Positions 12,063 through 23,966 of a stretch of 64,000 nucleotides of DNA are shown here, piece after piece. The first letter of the stretch is position 1, and each line of letters begins with the position of its first letter. The stretch spans positions 84,554,472 to 84,618,471 of the forward strand of contig CM060707.1 of assembly GCA_030686995.1 (NCBI GenBank). Direction: 5' to 3'. The translations under genes were made by a program, and so were the position numbers. The notes beneath the pieces are model-generated. The model worked only from the letters and a program-made list of their open reading frames with translations. It was not told where the DNA came from and made no database searches. Source of the stretch: Artemisia argyi (taxonomy: Eukaryota > Streptophyta > Magnoliopsida > Asterales > Asteraceae).

Positions 12063-12150
12063 ATCTCCCCCTTTTTGATGATTACAAAACTTAAACTCAT
12101 TAACTCAAAAATTAGTTACTAAGTTTATGCATAAGTTACTAAGTTTATGC
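12063..12150 (-). repeat. Copia internal-end fragment and junction scar outside the 5' LTR
   Basis: The first 55 bp repeat the sequence that flanks the other LTR at 3807-3861, including its polypurine tract, although this is the outer flank of the 5' LTR. Then come two copies of an ACTAAGTTTATGC phrase that also occurs inside the LTR (near 11891-11904), before Ty3 gag sequence begins. This is a recombination or template-switch junction, not a simple insertion border. Confidence 0.7.
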
Positions 12151-13399
12151 GTACTCTTTAATAGCAGTTAACAGATTACAAATCTTGTTATTCATATCGG
12201 CTTGCTGTTGTATAAATTTAGCCTCGAGCGTAGAGAGCTGTAATTCTTGAGATAGAATGAACATTCGCAAGGCATCTTCACAGCTTTGCCTAGGAGTGCT
12301 CTGTGATGGAAAATGCTCGGACCATTCGAGTGGGGAGGAGTCATACGCTCCGCATTTGGTACCCTCTAAAATTAGGTTTATCCTTCCATGCCTCATAGGC
12401 CTCGTCAAAGTTTCGAGGATCTTGACCAACGTGTGACGATGTGAATTCGTTATAAGCGGGTTTTGGAAGCTCCATGTAGTTATGAGTTTCATGAGGGCCA
12501 TTACACAATTTACATGAAGAAGTGATTTTGCTCACTTGGCTTGAAGGCTTAGGAGCTTCGTAAGATTTCATGAGAAACTTGACTTGACCTTCAAGTTCCA
12601 TGATCCTACAGTCGGGAGTGCTAGAATTGTTCGAAGGCAAAGATATTGCCTTGACCGTTTTGTTCAAATCATGGGAATCATTCCAACTTTCGTTGTCATA
12701 GAGAGCAAGATCTTCTATGAGTTCCCATGATTGTTCCGCACTTAGAGCACGTAGCTTACCACCGGCCGATTGGTCAATGGCTCGCCTTGTGGAGAGATCG
12801 ATATGGTAATAGAAGATTTGGACTTGGAGCCAAAGATCTATGCCATGATGAGGGACTTTTTGGAGTAAGTCCTTGAATCGAGTCCATGCTTCATATAGAG
12901 TTTTACCTTGACGTTGTTGGAACATCAAGATATCATTTCTAAGCTTGGTAGTTCTCCCCGGTGGGAAAAATTGAGCAAGGAAACGAGTGGTGAGATCATC
13001 CCATGAGGTGATTGATCCCGCTGGTAAACGCTCAAGCCATTGACTAACTTGATCACGTAGAGAGAATTGGAATAGGCGTAATCGGGTTGACTCTCTAGTT
13101 GTAGCATCAAGGTCTAGAGAATCTACGATTTTAAGGAAGTCCTTGAGATGTTGATTTGGATCTTCGGAACGAAGTCCATGCAATGCACATCCGCTTTGCA
13201 CCAACCGGATGGTGTCGGATCGCAAGGGAGACACATTGGCTCCTTGGGTGAGCTCAATGGTGTTTCGATAGCCTTGGTGGCTAGGTCGGGAGTACTCTCC
13301 TAGGGTTCGGGGCCTAAGAGGTTGGTTAGCTAGTGGTGGGTTTTGTGGGTGGTCTTGTTGTGGTGGGTTGATGGGTTCAAAGATGTTACCATCTTTCAT
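12151..13399 (-). pseudogene. gag: Ty3-type Gag fragment, minus strand
   Basis: From ATG at 13399 the frame runs about 350 residues with a retrotransposon Gag core: RLRLFQFSLRDQVSQWLERL, then SWDDLTTRFLAQFFPPGRT and LYEAWTRFKDLLQKVPHHG. An incomplete knuckle CKLCNGPHETHNY follows near residue 290. The frame then stops near 12341 and coding similarity continues in another frame to about 12151, so there is a frameshift around 12345-12400. The 3' end is cut off by the Copia junction, and protease and pol are missing. A PBS and LTR lie immediately upstream at 13551 and beyond. Confidence 0.85.
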
Positions 13400-13550
13400 G
13401 ATGTCGGATGGTAAAGAGTTACGAACAAAGACACGAAGAAATAAGATAGACTAAAGAGAACCTAAAAATAAAAATAAAATCTTACTAGAAAGGAATCTAG
13501 CAAGTAGACCTAATAAAAAGAGATCCTAACCTAGACAATAACTATTCCCT

Positions 13551-13566
13551 AGGCTTCGGCGCCAAA
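13551..13566 (-). promoter_or_regulatory. Primer-binding site of the minus-strand Ty3 fragment
   Basis: TTTGGCGCCGAAGCCT on the minus strand, a few bases from the presumed LTR end at 13571. It resembles the TGGCGCCG... PBS of plant Athila/Tat elements. Confidence 0.65.
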
Positions 13567-13570
13567 AACT

Positions 13571-14962
13571 TGATGCGTGGGAATTGCACCAGGCTTTACC
13601 TCTCGAGGGATCTTGAGAAGCTTACAACCCCCACCAGGCAGTGTACCTGATCGTTGTAGTATAGTATAGTGACAAGTGCCGGGGGATTGATCGTTCAACT
13701 TGGGAATAGTGTCGCTAGGATTAGAAAACCTAAAGACTAGGTCTAGAGATGAGGGATGATTATTTTTGTATTTTTATGTTTTATGAAAAGCAATTAAAAA
13801 TCTCGGTTTTTAGAGGAGTGGGCGGAATTAGTGGCTATTCAACTAACCCAATAACTAAGATGCAATCAAAATAAAATACTAAAATTGAAAATAAACTAAA
13901 TTATACTAGTGGTGTGAGGAATATATGGGAGAATTGTGTTTACTTAGATTTCACTACTCCCTAGATATCCTTTACAGGTTAATTACTTGTTACAGTTGCG
14001 TGGATGACGGATTGTATTCCTTAATACCATTCATGGGGTGGCGTACTTACTTCCCCAATCCTATAAGCTCCTACTTCACTCCTATGTCGAGCCGGCTAAG
14101 AAGCTCCTAACATGGGATCACTAGAATTCGCTCATGCATTAAATACAATCATAAAAACCTAGTACACATCGGTTCATGTTTCTTAAGACGTTCAAGCAAG
14201 TTACACAATGGAGATCTGCCAGTTTTCTTAAGCCTAACATTGAAATCATTCATCCATTACAATTATAAACAAACAATCAACATATAATTAACATCTAGGT
14301 TTCATTACATCTAAGCAAACACATGAAAGATCTAGCTTAGCATGTTAAAATCAAGACAAGCATAAGATATATTCAAACAACACATAGACATATTGAATGA
14401 ATTGAAAGAGGACTTATCTTAATTGAACATGAAAGGTTTCAAGGGGGTGAAACCCCTTGAAAATACTGTTACAAACGACCTAGGGTTTATTATGTTCGAC
14501 CCTAGTATTCTCCACACAAGTTCCTCTCTTAATGAATGAAAAATAGAAAAGTATATATAGATTTTTTGAGGTGACGGCGTCAAGATTAAATGTCTGACGC
14601 CGTCATCTCGCCGCCAAATAAATTCTCGGACTGCCTAGATCTGGGTTTGACACCGTTACGTGTAGTCCATTCGCAGGCCGTCACCAAAATAACTCTTGAC
14701 GCCCTTCTCTTGACGCCTTCAGGTTTTCTCTGGGTCGTCATGGATTTTACTCCTGATGCCGTCACAATTTCCTTCTTGACGCCGTCAGGTACTATTCTCA
14801 GCATGGAAAATTAAGTATTTGCTGTTTTCTTCACTTTTATGCTCCAAAAACATCCAAAATGCTTCCTTTTCCAGAATTCACTCCCAAAGTTCCTAAAATC
14901 ACAAAAGGAACGATTTAGGGCAATATTTGATCAAATAAATTCAATTCCGGGCTTAAATGACC
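13571..14962 (-). mobile_element. 5' LTR of the minus-strand Ty3 fragment (outer border unclear)
   Basis: The inner end (TGATGCG on the plus strand at 13571) is set by the adjacent PBS. The promoter is visible on the minus strand: a TATA box at 14553-14562 (CTATATATAC) preceded by a cluster of TGACG/CGTCA motifs at 14574-14790. The outer border is blurred because the next element starts without a clean terminus around 14963. The other LTR is not in the window. Confidence 0.6.
14574..14790. promoter_or_regulatory. Cluster of TGACG-type motifs in the Ty3 LTR
   Basis: Repeated near-palindromes of the form TGACGCCGTCA or parts of it, at about 14574-14584, 14593-14603 and 14776-14787. Single CTTGACGCC and CCGTCAC motifs lie between them. 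TGACG is the core bound by plant TGA-type bZIP factors, so this may be a stress-responsive LTR enhancer. That function is inferred. Confidence 0.55.
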
Positions 14963-14964
14963 CT

Positions 14965-17688
14965 CTAGAAGCTTCATTCCTCACCCATGCTTCAACTAAC
15001 ACAAAATACACAAGGATTGCTGACATGGGACTGCTAGAAGCTTCATTCCTCACCCATGCTTCAACTATAAATACCACCCCCTCCTTCATGTATAGTGTGT
15101 AGGTTTTAAAATATTGTTTTAGTTTTCTGTTTCATGCTTATTGTATTTTTCTTTATTTTCAAAGTATTGTACTGAATTCTTAAATTTTAACATAATTTAC
15201 ATTTCAGCTTATTGTCCTTTAATCTACATCTTATTCTTAATTATTATTACTGCTTTTTAGTTTTAAATTAGTATTAGTTAATTACTTTCCAATTCTTTTG
15301 TCTATCATATAAAAAAAATAATAATAATTTTATTTCAAAATAGTTTTTATTGATTTGAATCAAGTTTTATATAGTTGTTATCTGTTTTATTCAGCTTGTA
15401 TAAGCATTAATTTCACTGTTTCATCAAAAATTTATAAAAACACAAAAGGGTCAAAGTTGGTCAACTGTCAAAAGCTTATTAGATAAGCTGAGCTTATTTT
15501 GGGAGGAAAGGCAGCCAATAAGGAGCCCCATTGGCCTGTCAAAAGACAGGCAAGCATAGTGAACCCCCTCTATTTGAGCTGAGGGGGATTTGGTTTGTAA
15601 GTCTTGTTTATTTTCAATTCTGCATAATTAGTAGTAGTAGTAGTAGTAGTATTAATATGATTGTTGTTGCTTATTTCTGTTATTTAGTAGTGATTGCATC
15701 TTATTCAATTTGATTTATAGTCTGCTTAGCATTATATACTTAGTTACATTATCTGATTGGTGTGTTATTGTTTCATTATCTGGTTTACTTTTGGATCTGT
15801 GATTTGTGGATTTTGTGTTTGAGATTTACATTTCTAAGTTGATTTAGTATAAGTTGAATCAGGATTAGAGTAGTATTGGTGTTTGAAATTGAATTAAATA
15901 CTATGCTGTCTCATAGGTTTCAATACACATTTATAGGGGTGTTTGGCTTTAGTGTATTCTGCAAGTTCTTGTGGTTCTTTTGCTTTGATCTCTGCATCAT
16001 TAGCTTCTTTGAGGGTTAATTAGGATAAATCAATTGAGTATTTAGTGGTGTGTTTCACAGAAAGTCAAAATAAATTGAATACTCATTGAATCTGTTAACT
16101 GCTAGTGTAATAGTCAATTCAAGTTTGATCCTAGGTGAAATTTAGGTAAGACTAGCTTAATTCAGGTTAATTTCAGCTTATTATAACTTTATTTGATCAC
16201 TAGGATCAGTAGAATTTGAATTAGTCAAAGTAGTGTTAATATCAAAAAGTCAAAAATATTTTGAAAAACAGTTTTTAGTCAAAACTTTGAGATCCTTTCT
16301 AGGGTTCATCTCTGATTGGAAATTTATTATAAAAGTGGATTTATAGAGTTTACCAGTAAGAAAAGCAAAATCAAAAGGAAAATTGAGATTTGGAGTTCTT
16401 TTGCTTATTGGAAATCTGCCCTTAAGTTGACTGTTTGGCTTATCAGCTCCTCTGCTCATCAGTCTATAACAGACTTTCTAGTAAGATTTTAGGTGAGAAA
16501 TTTAGTTTGGGAAGTGGATCTATTGGTGGATATAGAATCTCTGGTGGACAGTCAGTGTTTTTCCCCCATAAGCTTTTAGTTTTGAGATTATTAGCTCAGC
16601 TTATTAATCTCATCTAGTTGAGCAGTTGGAAGCCAGTCTTTGCTCTCTAGCGTAGGGCTACAAGTAAGATTGATTGTTCATTATATGTGATACATTGCTC
16701 ATTTAAGTTCCATTGTGCCTGAAGTAGCTTTCTGAGTTAAGTGTTTGCTTTTTACTTATCTGTTTGGGCAACTGCTTATTCCATTTCTAGCTTATTTGCA
16801 CTATTTACGCTATAATCTGTGTTTCTGAGTTTCATTTGGTCCAAATTCTGTTCCTATAAGCTTTTTAGAGTCACAATAACTTTTGGATAAGTTTTGGTCA
16901 AATCTTGGTCAACAATGCTCATAAATAAGCACTTCTTAATAAGCAGTTTTAAGCCATTAAGCACTTCCAGTGCTTATTTTTCAATTTTCATATTTTTCCT
17001 AGTTTCAAAATATTATTTTAGATTTTCCCTGAAATTTTCATATTTTTCTGAGTTGATTTGCTATTTTTCCTATTTAATTTTCATTTTTAATCACTTTTTA
17101 TTACTTTTTAATTACTAAAAAATCCAAAAAAATCAGAAAAACCCCAGAAAAATCCAAAAAAAATATTAGAAAATTATTTGTAGTTATTTTAGAATTTTAG
17201 AAATTTATTTTGCATTTTTCTCAGTTTATTTGCATTTTCTTTTAATTTTTAATTAGTTTAATTAGTTTTTAATTCATAAAAAATAAATAAAAAGTCAAAC
17301 AAATATTTTTCTTTTTCTCAAAATTTTATTTTATCATTTTTAATTTTTGAAAATTATTTTCAAGTCTATAAGAGTCGTGTAGCTTAAAAGTGTTTTATTT
17401 CGTACGTTAACGTTTATTTAACGTTTTAGCGTACGGTTTCGATTTTACATTACGTTTCTAGTTGCCTTACTTGAATTACGTGTTTAGTTGATTATTTGTG
17501 CTTCATTTACTATTTCATTAGTGTAATCCCATCAAAATCACTTTTTACCACTTTCACGACACGTTTCACGAATCGGGAATTCGAAATTCCCTTCATCCTT
17601 CACACGGACTACGACCTCGGGTTATCCGTATTTCTTTGCGGATCTCTTGAGTAATACTTATACTATATAACTTGATTTTCACGAATCA
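14965..17688 (+). repeat. 5' LTR of the Athila-like element, 5'-truncated
   Basis: Matches the 3' LTR from about 26853 onward, with small indels (for example GTA-repeat length near 15630 and 27489). The first ~925 bp of the LTR are missing. The left edge has a partial duplication of a segment starting TAGAAGCTTCATTCC (14965-14998 and 15037-15069), so this border was remade after insertion. The right end is ACGAATCA at 17688. Confidence 0.75.
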
Positions 17689-17692
17689 ATTT

Positions 17693-17710
17693 TGGTGCCG
17701 CTGCCGGGGA
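17693..17710 (+). promoter_or_regulatory. Primer-binding site of the Athila-like element
   Basis: TGGTGCCGCTGCCGGGGA, four bases after the LTR end at 17688. It is of the TGGCGCCGTTGCCGGGG type used by Athila/Tat elements. Confidence 0.85.
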
Positions 17711-18214
17711 AGGTTGAAGTGAATTTTTCGTTTTCGTTTTTCGAAATTGTGTTTTGAAAACCTTCCTTGTATATATTTTCTATAAAAACTATAAAAATTG
17801 AAAAATCAAAAACACTTTTCCTAAAATGTTTTCAAAAATACCAAAAAAATAATAAAGTTACAGCCTCGACTCGACCGAAAGGAAGGGCATTGTAAACCAA
17901 ATTAGCTTCCCAATATAACTACGCGTGAAATTAGTTGCTAATCGAATTACTTTGGATTCTACGACCGAATAAGTGGAAAATACGGAAGCTTTGACATTAA
18001 ATTGCAAGCTGAAGAGAGATCCATTCTTCTCTCCCGTTCCGTCGCGAGTAGATTTAGAGGAAACGGTTTACAATTAACGTAACGTTAGAAAAAGAGAAAA
18101 AAAACAAAAGTTTAAGTTTTTGAATTTTGCTTTATAAAAACAAAAATACAAAAAGATTTTCCTTTTCAAATTTGATTTTCCTTTTATTTTTCAAAAATTT
18201 GATTTTTGTGGTGT

Positions 18215-19813
18215 ATGAACACACGTTCAACGTCTAAACGACTTGTTTCACTACTTTCAAATCCGGAAAGTTTGTTTCGTCACACACACCGAGTTCTATT
18301 TCCTAATATGGAGGAAATGAACCCGAACGAGCAACACTTGGGACCCTCGCCGATGGGTGGTCTTCAAAACAATGTGATCCCGCCGATGGGACCACAACCG
18401 GTTTACGATCAACGTACTATGCAAGAATTGCTCCAGTGTCCCACCGAGGGATACGGGGATGCAATTGTTTTACCACCAATCCTTTCCGATAATTTTGAAC
18501 TTAAAACTGGATTGATTCAACTTGTCACGTCAAAACAATTTCACGGTTTTGATAGGGACGATCCTCACGCACACATCCGATGGTTTAATAAGTTAACTTC
18601 GACTTTGAAATTTAAGGATGTCCCTCACGATGCTATCAAATTGATGTTGTTCCCATTTTCACTCGAGGGTTCAGCCCGGATTTGGCTCGAAAAAGAACCC
18701 CCTCGATCAATTCACACACGGGAAGAACTCGTCTCGAAATTTGTTAATCATTTCTTTCCACCGTCCAAAACGACTAATCTTAAGAATGATATAACTAACT
18801 TTCAACAACGTTTTGATGAGAACTTTGGTGAGGCATGGGAACGTTTTAAGGATCTTCTTCGAAAATGTCCTCACCACGGTTTCTTCGAGTTACACCAAAT
18901 CGACACGTTTTATAACGCTTTGACGCAAAACGATCAAGATTCTTTAAACGCAGCCGCCGGTGGCAACATCTTGAATCGTACGCCTAGAGATATTTTATCG
19001 ATCATCGAGAATAAATCTAAGGTTCCGACTTCTCGTAACAAACCGAATGTTTCGAAAGTGACTTCTTTTACTCCTCCTTCACCTTCGTCGGTCCAATCAT
19101 CGGAATGGGCCGAACTTACCGACGCTATCCGTTGTATGATGAAAGAGTTTAAGTTGCAGAACCAAAAACCCGAGCCCGTTAAAGCCGTTAATGAAAAATG
19201 TGTGATTTGTGGTGGACCGCATCCGTATTATGATTGTCAAGCCACCGATGGCCAAGTTTATAATGCTAACATAGCAGCCGTAAACTGCAATCAAAACCAA
19301 GGTTTTCGAACTAACCAAACAAGTCCACCTGGGTTTCCACCCATGCAAACTAATCAAAACCGTTATCCTCAAACTAATCAAGGTTATCAAAACCAAGGTT
19401 ACAATCAAAACCGTGGAACTAATTATCAAGTCCCTCCACCACAACAAGTTTATCAACCACCGCAACCTTCTCCTGATCTTGCTAATTATATGAAAACAAA
19501 CGATGTTAACATTCGAGCAATGCAAAATCAAATCGACAACATGAGGGTTGAACTTAAGAAGGAGATCGACACAACCATGACTCGACAAACGAATGAGCTT
19601 AAGCAAATGATGAGCAGTTTTATGCAGATGAATCAAGCATCGACGTCTAGTTCTCTTCCGAGCAACACAATTGCTAACCCGAGGGGTGATGCACAAGCAA
19701 TTACAACTAGGAGTGGTGTTGTAATCAATGGACTAACGGCTCCGACTACCCCTTCTTCTTCGTCTCCTAAGGTAGTCGTCCGTGAAACCGAGGCGACAAC
19801 GGATAGGAATTAA
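18215..19813 (+). pseudogene. gag: Athila-like Gag, truncated by a 43-bp duplication
   Basis: About 530 residues from the ATG at 18215. The Gag core is at residues ~95-240 (LMLFPFSLEGSARIWLEKE, then FVNHFFPPSKTT and GEAWERFKDLLRKCPHHG). The zinc knuckle CVICGGPHPYYDC is at ~330-345, followed by an Asn/Gln-rich region and a coiled coil. A tandem duplication at 19769-19854 shifts the frame and ends the protein at TAA 19811-19813. The original frame continues from 19814 to about 20113. Gag would form virus-like particles. This copy cannot make a Gag-Pol. Confidence 0.9.
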
Positions 19814-19854
19814 GGTAGTCGTCCGTGAAACCGAGGCGACAACGGATACGGAAA
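19769..19854 (+). repeat. 43-bp tandem duplication inside gag-pol
   Basis: The segment starting AAGGTAGTCGTCCGTG at 19769 recurs at 19812, with 37 bp identical. The 43-bp step is not a multiple of three, so the second copy restarts the coding sequence in another frame. Confidence 0.9.
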
Positions 19855-20752
19855 TTCCTAGTAATAATGGAAGGACCGAGAACATCCAACCTCCGGTGGT
19901 CCCAACGCCCAAAGGAAAAGATAAAGTTGTTAACAAAACTGAAATTCCCGTCAAAACAAATTTGCCTTATCCGTCACGCTTAAACGAACAAAAGCACCGT
20001 GAGAAAGATAAAATTCAGATGGAAAAGTTTTACCAAGTTTTTCAAGAACTACATTTTGACATAACTCTCGCGGATGCTATACTTTTGATGTCTAAATTTG
20101 CTTCTATGCTAAAGGTCTTTTGAATAACAAAGAAAAATTGTTTGAAAAATCTCGAACCCAGATGAATGAAAATTGCTCGGCGGTTATCCTCAAAAAGCTT
20201 CCCGAAAAGCTTGAAGACCCCGGTTGATTTCTCATTCCGTGTAATTTTCCTGGGATGGTTCAATGCTTCGCTTTGGCCGATCTTGGCACTAGCATTAACC
20301 TAATGCCGTTATTCATCTGGAAAAAGTTGTCTTTACCCGAATTAACTCCGACTTGCATAACCCTCGAGCTAGCCGACCGAACTACTTCCCGCCCAATGGG
20401 AATAGCCGAGGATGTCTTTATTAATGTTGGGAAATTTAATTTCCCTGCCGACTTTGTCGTTGTTGATTTTGATGCTGATCCGCGGGTGCCTCTCATTCTC
20501 GGGAGAGGTTTCCTAAAGACCAGCCATGCGTTAATTGATGTTTATGATGAAGAAATTACCCTACGCGTTGGTACCGAAGCCGTAACGTTTAATTTGGATC
20601 AAACCACGAGGTACTCCTCCAATTATGACAAATATTCCGTTAACCGAGTCGACGTTATTGACGAAGTTACGGAGAGGAGTATGCTCAAGAATTACTTGGC
20701 TTTACCAAAAATGCTTCGAGTGGTAATCCCACTCATTCTTCTGAACCGATAA
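19814..20752 (+). pseudogene. Athila-like Gag C-terminus and aspartic protease, with frameshifts and a stop
   Basis: The region 19814-20123 continues the pre-protease part (KFYQVFQELHFDITLADA), then loses frame by an apparent 1-bp deletion near 20113-20116. A TGA at 20225-20227 follows. The protease itself is open from 20255: its active site reads ADLGTSINLMP near 20276-20308, with DLG in place of the usual D(T/S)G as in Athila elements, and the flap and ILGR motifs (PLILGRGFLKT) are near 20495. A further frameshift near 20705-20712 separates it from reverse transcriptase. It would cleave the Gag-Pol precursor but is inactive here as part of a broken polyprotein. Confidence 0.85.
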
Positions 20753-22566
20753 TTTCCGATCCTTCCCCTTCCCTTACTCCATTTGAGGGAAGTGCTTTCA
20801 TTTTGGAAGAGATCGAGGCCTTTCTTGCTAATGATTCGATTTCACCGGAAATTGATCATTCCGATTGTGACCCGGAGGGGGATGTTCTTTTGATTGAGAA
20901 ATTATTGAATGAAGATCCCAACCCATCCCTCCCTCCGATGGACCTTAAAATGGCCGACATTAAAGAAGTTAAGCCGTCTACTGAGAATCCTCCGGAGCCC
21001 GAGCTCAAGGATTTGCCTCCTCATCTCGAATACGCATTTTTGGAAGGAACCGACAAACTTCCCGTCATTATTTCTAAAGATCTTAAAGATGAGGAGAAGA
21101 AACGTCTCTTAAATGTGCTGAAGAAGCATAAGAGTGCCATCGCTTGGCAGATTTCTGATATCAAGGGTATCGACCCTCGTTTTTGCACGCATAAGATCTT
21201 ACTTGAAGCCAATTACAAACCGTCCGTTCAACAACAACGAAGGGTTAACCCGAAAATTCATGAGGTTATCAAAAAGGAAGTTATTAAACTCCTCGATGCC
21301 GGAATGATTTATCCAATTTCGGATAGCTCTTGGGTTAGCCCGGTCCACTGCGTACCGAAGAAAGGTGGAATGACCGTCGTAACAAATGAAGATAATGAAT
21401 TGATTCCAACACGTCTTGTTACCGGATGGAGAGTTTGTATTGATTATCGTAAATTGAATGATGCGACTCGAAAGGACCATTTCCCACTTCCATTTATGGA
21501 TCAAATGCTAGAACGCCTAGCGGGAAATGAGTTCTATTGTTTTCTTGATGGATTTTCCGGCTATTTTCAAATACCAATTGACCCTCTGGTCCAGGAAAAG
21601 ACTACCTTGACTTGCCCTTATGGTACGTTTGCCTATCGTCGTATGCCTTTCGGCTTATGCAATGCTCCAGGCACGTTCCAAAGGTGTATGATGTCTATAT
21701 TTTTAGATATGATCGAGAAAACCATGGAAGTTTTCATGGATGATTTCTCGGTTTATGGAGATTCTTTCACTTCGTGCCTCTCCCATTTAGAAAGTATGCT
21801 GAAACGGTGTGAAGACACCAACTTGGTTCTAAATTGGGAGAAGTACCATTTCATGGTCAAAGAGGGCATTGTCCTCGGCCATAAGATATCGAAATCCGGG
21901 ATTGAGGTCGATAGAGCTAAAGTCGACGTGATTGCAAAATTACCTCATCCCACCACCGTTAAAGGAATTAGAAGTTTTCTCGGTCATGCCGGCTTTTACC
22001 GATGTTTCATTCAAGACTTTTCTAAGATAGCCCGGCCCCTAACCCACTTTCTAGAAAAAGATGCTCCGTTTATCTTCTCAAATGAATGCATCGAAGCATT
22101 TAATATTCTTAAAAAGAAGTTAACGGAGGCTCCCGTCTTAATTGCCCCCAATTGGGACTTGCCCTTTGAGCTAATGTGCGATGCTAGCGATTATGCCATT
22201 GGTGCAGTCCTGGGGCAACGCAAGTCAAAACATTTTTAGCCGATACACTATGCTAGTAAAACAATGACCGACGCTCAATATCATTATACGACTACTGAGA
22301 AAGAGATGTTAGCCGTCATTTACGCCTTTGAAAAATTTCGATCTTATTTGCTTTTGAAGAAATGCATAGCGTATACGGATCATTCAGCTCTTAAGTACCT
22401 TATGGCAAAGCAAGATGCTAAGCCACGTTTGATGCGGTGGGTTCTCCTCCTTCAAGAATTCAAAGTTGAAATTCGAGACAAAAAGGGATCTGAGAACCTT
22501 GCTGCTGATCACCTATCACGTTTAGAGAATCCCCACCAAAGTGTTTTCGAGAAAAAGGAGATTAAC
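20713..22566 (+). pseudogene. pol: Athila-like reverse transcriptase and RNase H, one premature stop
   Basis: The RT domain is complete in one frame: the LLDAGMIYPISDSSWVSPV entry, VCIDYRKLN near 21436-21462, the catalytic FMDD at 21732-21743, and VLGHKISKSGIEVD. RNase H begins with MCDASDYAIGAVLGQRK near 22176 and is cut by TAG at 22237-22239, explained by one C-to-T change from CAG. It resumes in the same frame with [20 protein letters not shown] and ends with the DHLSRLENP connection, before another in-frame stop at 22567-22569. The domains match the usual Ty3 order RT-RH-IN. Confidence 0.9.
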
Positions 22567-22569
22567 TAA

Positions 22570-23966
22570 GCATTTCCTCTCGAGACACTAGGGAGTTTAT
22601 CACATTGTGATTCTAGTACCCCATGGTTCGCCGACTTTGCGAATTACCATGCGGGGAATTTTATCCGGAAAGGGATGTCGTTCCAGCAAAAGAAGAAATT
22701 CTTCAAAGATGTTAAGCATTATTTCTGGGACGACCCCTACTTGTTTAAGATTTGTGCGGATCAAATGATCCGGCGGTGCGTTCACGGCAAAGAAGCCGAT
22801 GACATTCTTATGGCATGCCACAATGGACCCACGGGGGGACATCATGGTGCCAACTTCACCGCTAAGAAAGTTTTTGATTCCGGCTTCTATTGGCCGACGA
22901 TTTACCGGGATGCTCATGAGTTGGTTAAATCATGTGATTCTTGCCATCGTCAAGGAAAAATTTCTCAGAAGGACGAGATGCCTCAAAATGCCATCCAAGT
23001 CTGTGATATTTTTGACGTCTGGGGTATCGATTTCATGGGTCCATTCCCGTCTTCTCGTGGTAACAAGTATATACTCGTGGCTGTCGACTACTTGTCTAAA
23101 TGGGTTGAAGCGAAGGCGCTACCCACCAATGACGCCCGAGTTGTAGTGAAATTTCTTAAAAGTCTATTCGCCCGATTTGGTGCACCTCGTGCTATTATAA
23201 GTGATCGTGGGACCCATTTCTGTAACGACCAATTCGCTAAAGTTATGCCCTAAAGAAAGAAGTACAGGAGCTGAAGTCGATTCGCCAACAGAGAAGGGGG
23301 TATGCTCAAATATGGTGTCACACATCGTCTTTCAACGGCATACCATCCACAGACAAGTCATCAAGTTGAGGTTTTCAATCGTGGTTTGAAACGAATTTTA
23401 GAAAGGACCGTAGGTGAACATCGTGCTTCATGGGCCGATAAGTTAGATGATGCACTTTGGGCTTTCCGTACAGCTTACAAAACACCCATTGGGTGCACTC
23501 CATACAAGCTGGTTTACGGGAAGGCCTGCCATTTGCCATTTGAACTTGAGCACAAGGCCTACTGGGCCTTGAAACATGCTAATTTTGACCTTCAAACCAC
23601 GGGTGATCACCGTAAAGTTCAATTGAATGAATTAGTCGAGCTTCGTGATCAGGCCTATGAGAATTCTTTGATCTACAAAGAGAAGACAAAGAGGATTCAT
23701 GATGCTAAAATTAAAGATCGCGTCTTCAATGTTGGTGCCGAGTCCTTCTTTTCAATACTCGATTAAAGATTTTCTCGGGCAAGTTAAAAACCCGTTGGTC
23801 TGGACCATTCACCATTACCCAAGTATTTCCTTATGGAACCGTTGAACTTGCTCAACCTAATGGTCCCAATTTTAAGGTGAATGGTCATCGTGTTAAACAT
23901 TATTTCGGAGGGGACATACCACCCATGGTTGTCCCGGATCTCCAAACTTTCCCTAAGGATAATTAA
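22570..23966 (+). pseudogene. pol: Athila-like integrase, interrupted by a 57-bp insertion and a frameshift
   Basis: The zinc-binding region (H...HH...CDSCHRQGK) is at about 22815-22955. The catalytic residues are visible: D in [10 protein letters not shown] (~23029), D in ISDRGTHF (~23204) and E in [14 protein letters not shown] (~23365). Between the second D and E lies a 57-bp insertion (23248-23304) with stop codons, flanked by a repeated TATG. A frameshift near 23745-23755 displaces the C-terminal part, which ends with a VPDLQTFPK-type tail at about 23966. No chromodomain follows. Confidence 0.88.
23248..23304 (+). repeat. 57-bp insertion with TATG flanking repeat in integrase
   Basis: TATG occurs at 23244-23247 and 23301-23304. 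Removing 57 bp joins the integrase frame on both sides. The inserted sequence carries TAA and TGA in frame. It may be filler DNA from end-joining. Its origin was not identified. Confidence 0.75.

Noticed and set aside
19097..19696. A 199-codon minus-strand frame opposite gag
   Set aside because: It is the shadow of the gag frame and has no family resemblance.
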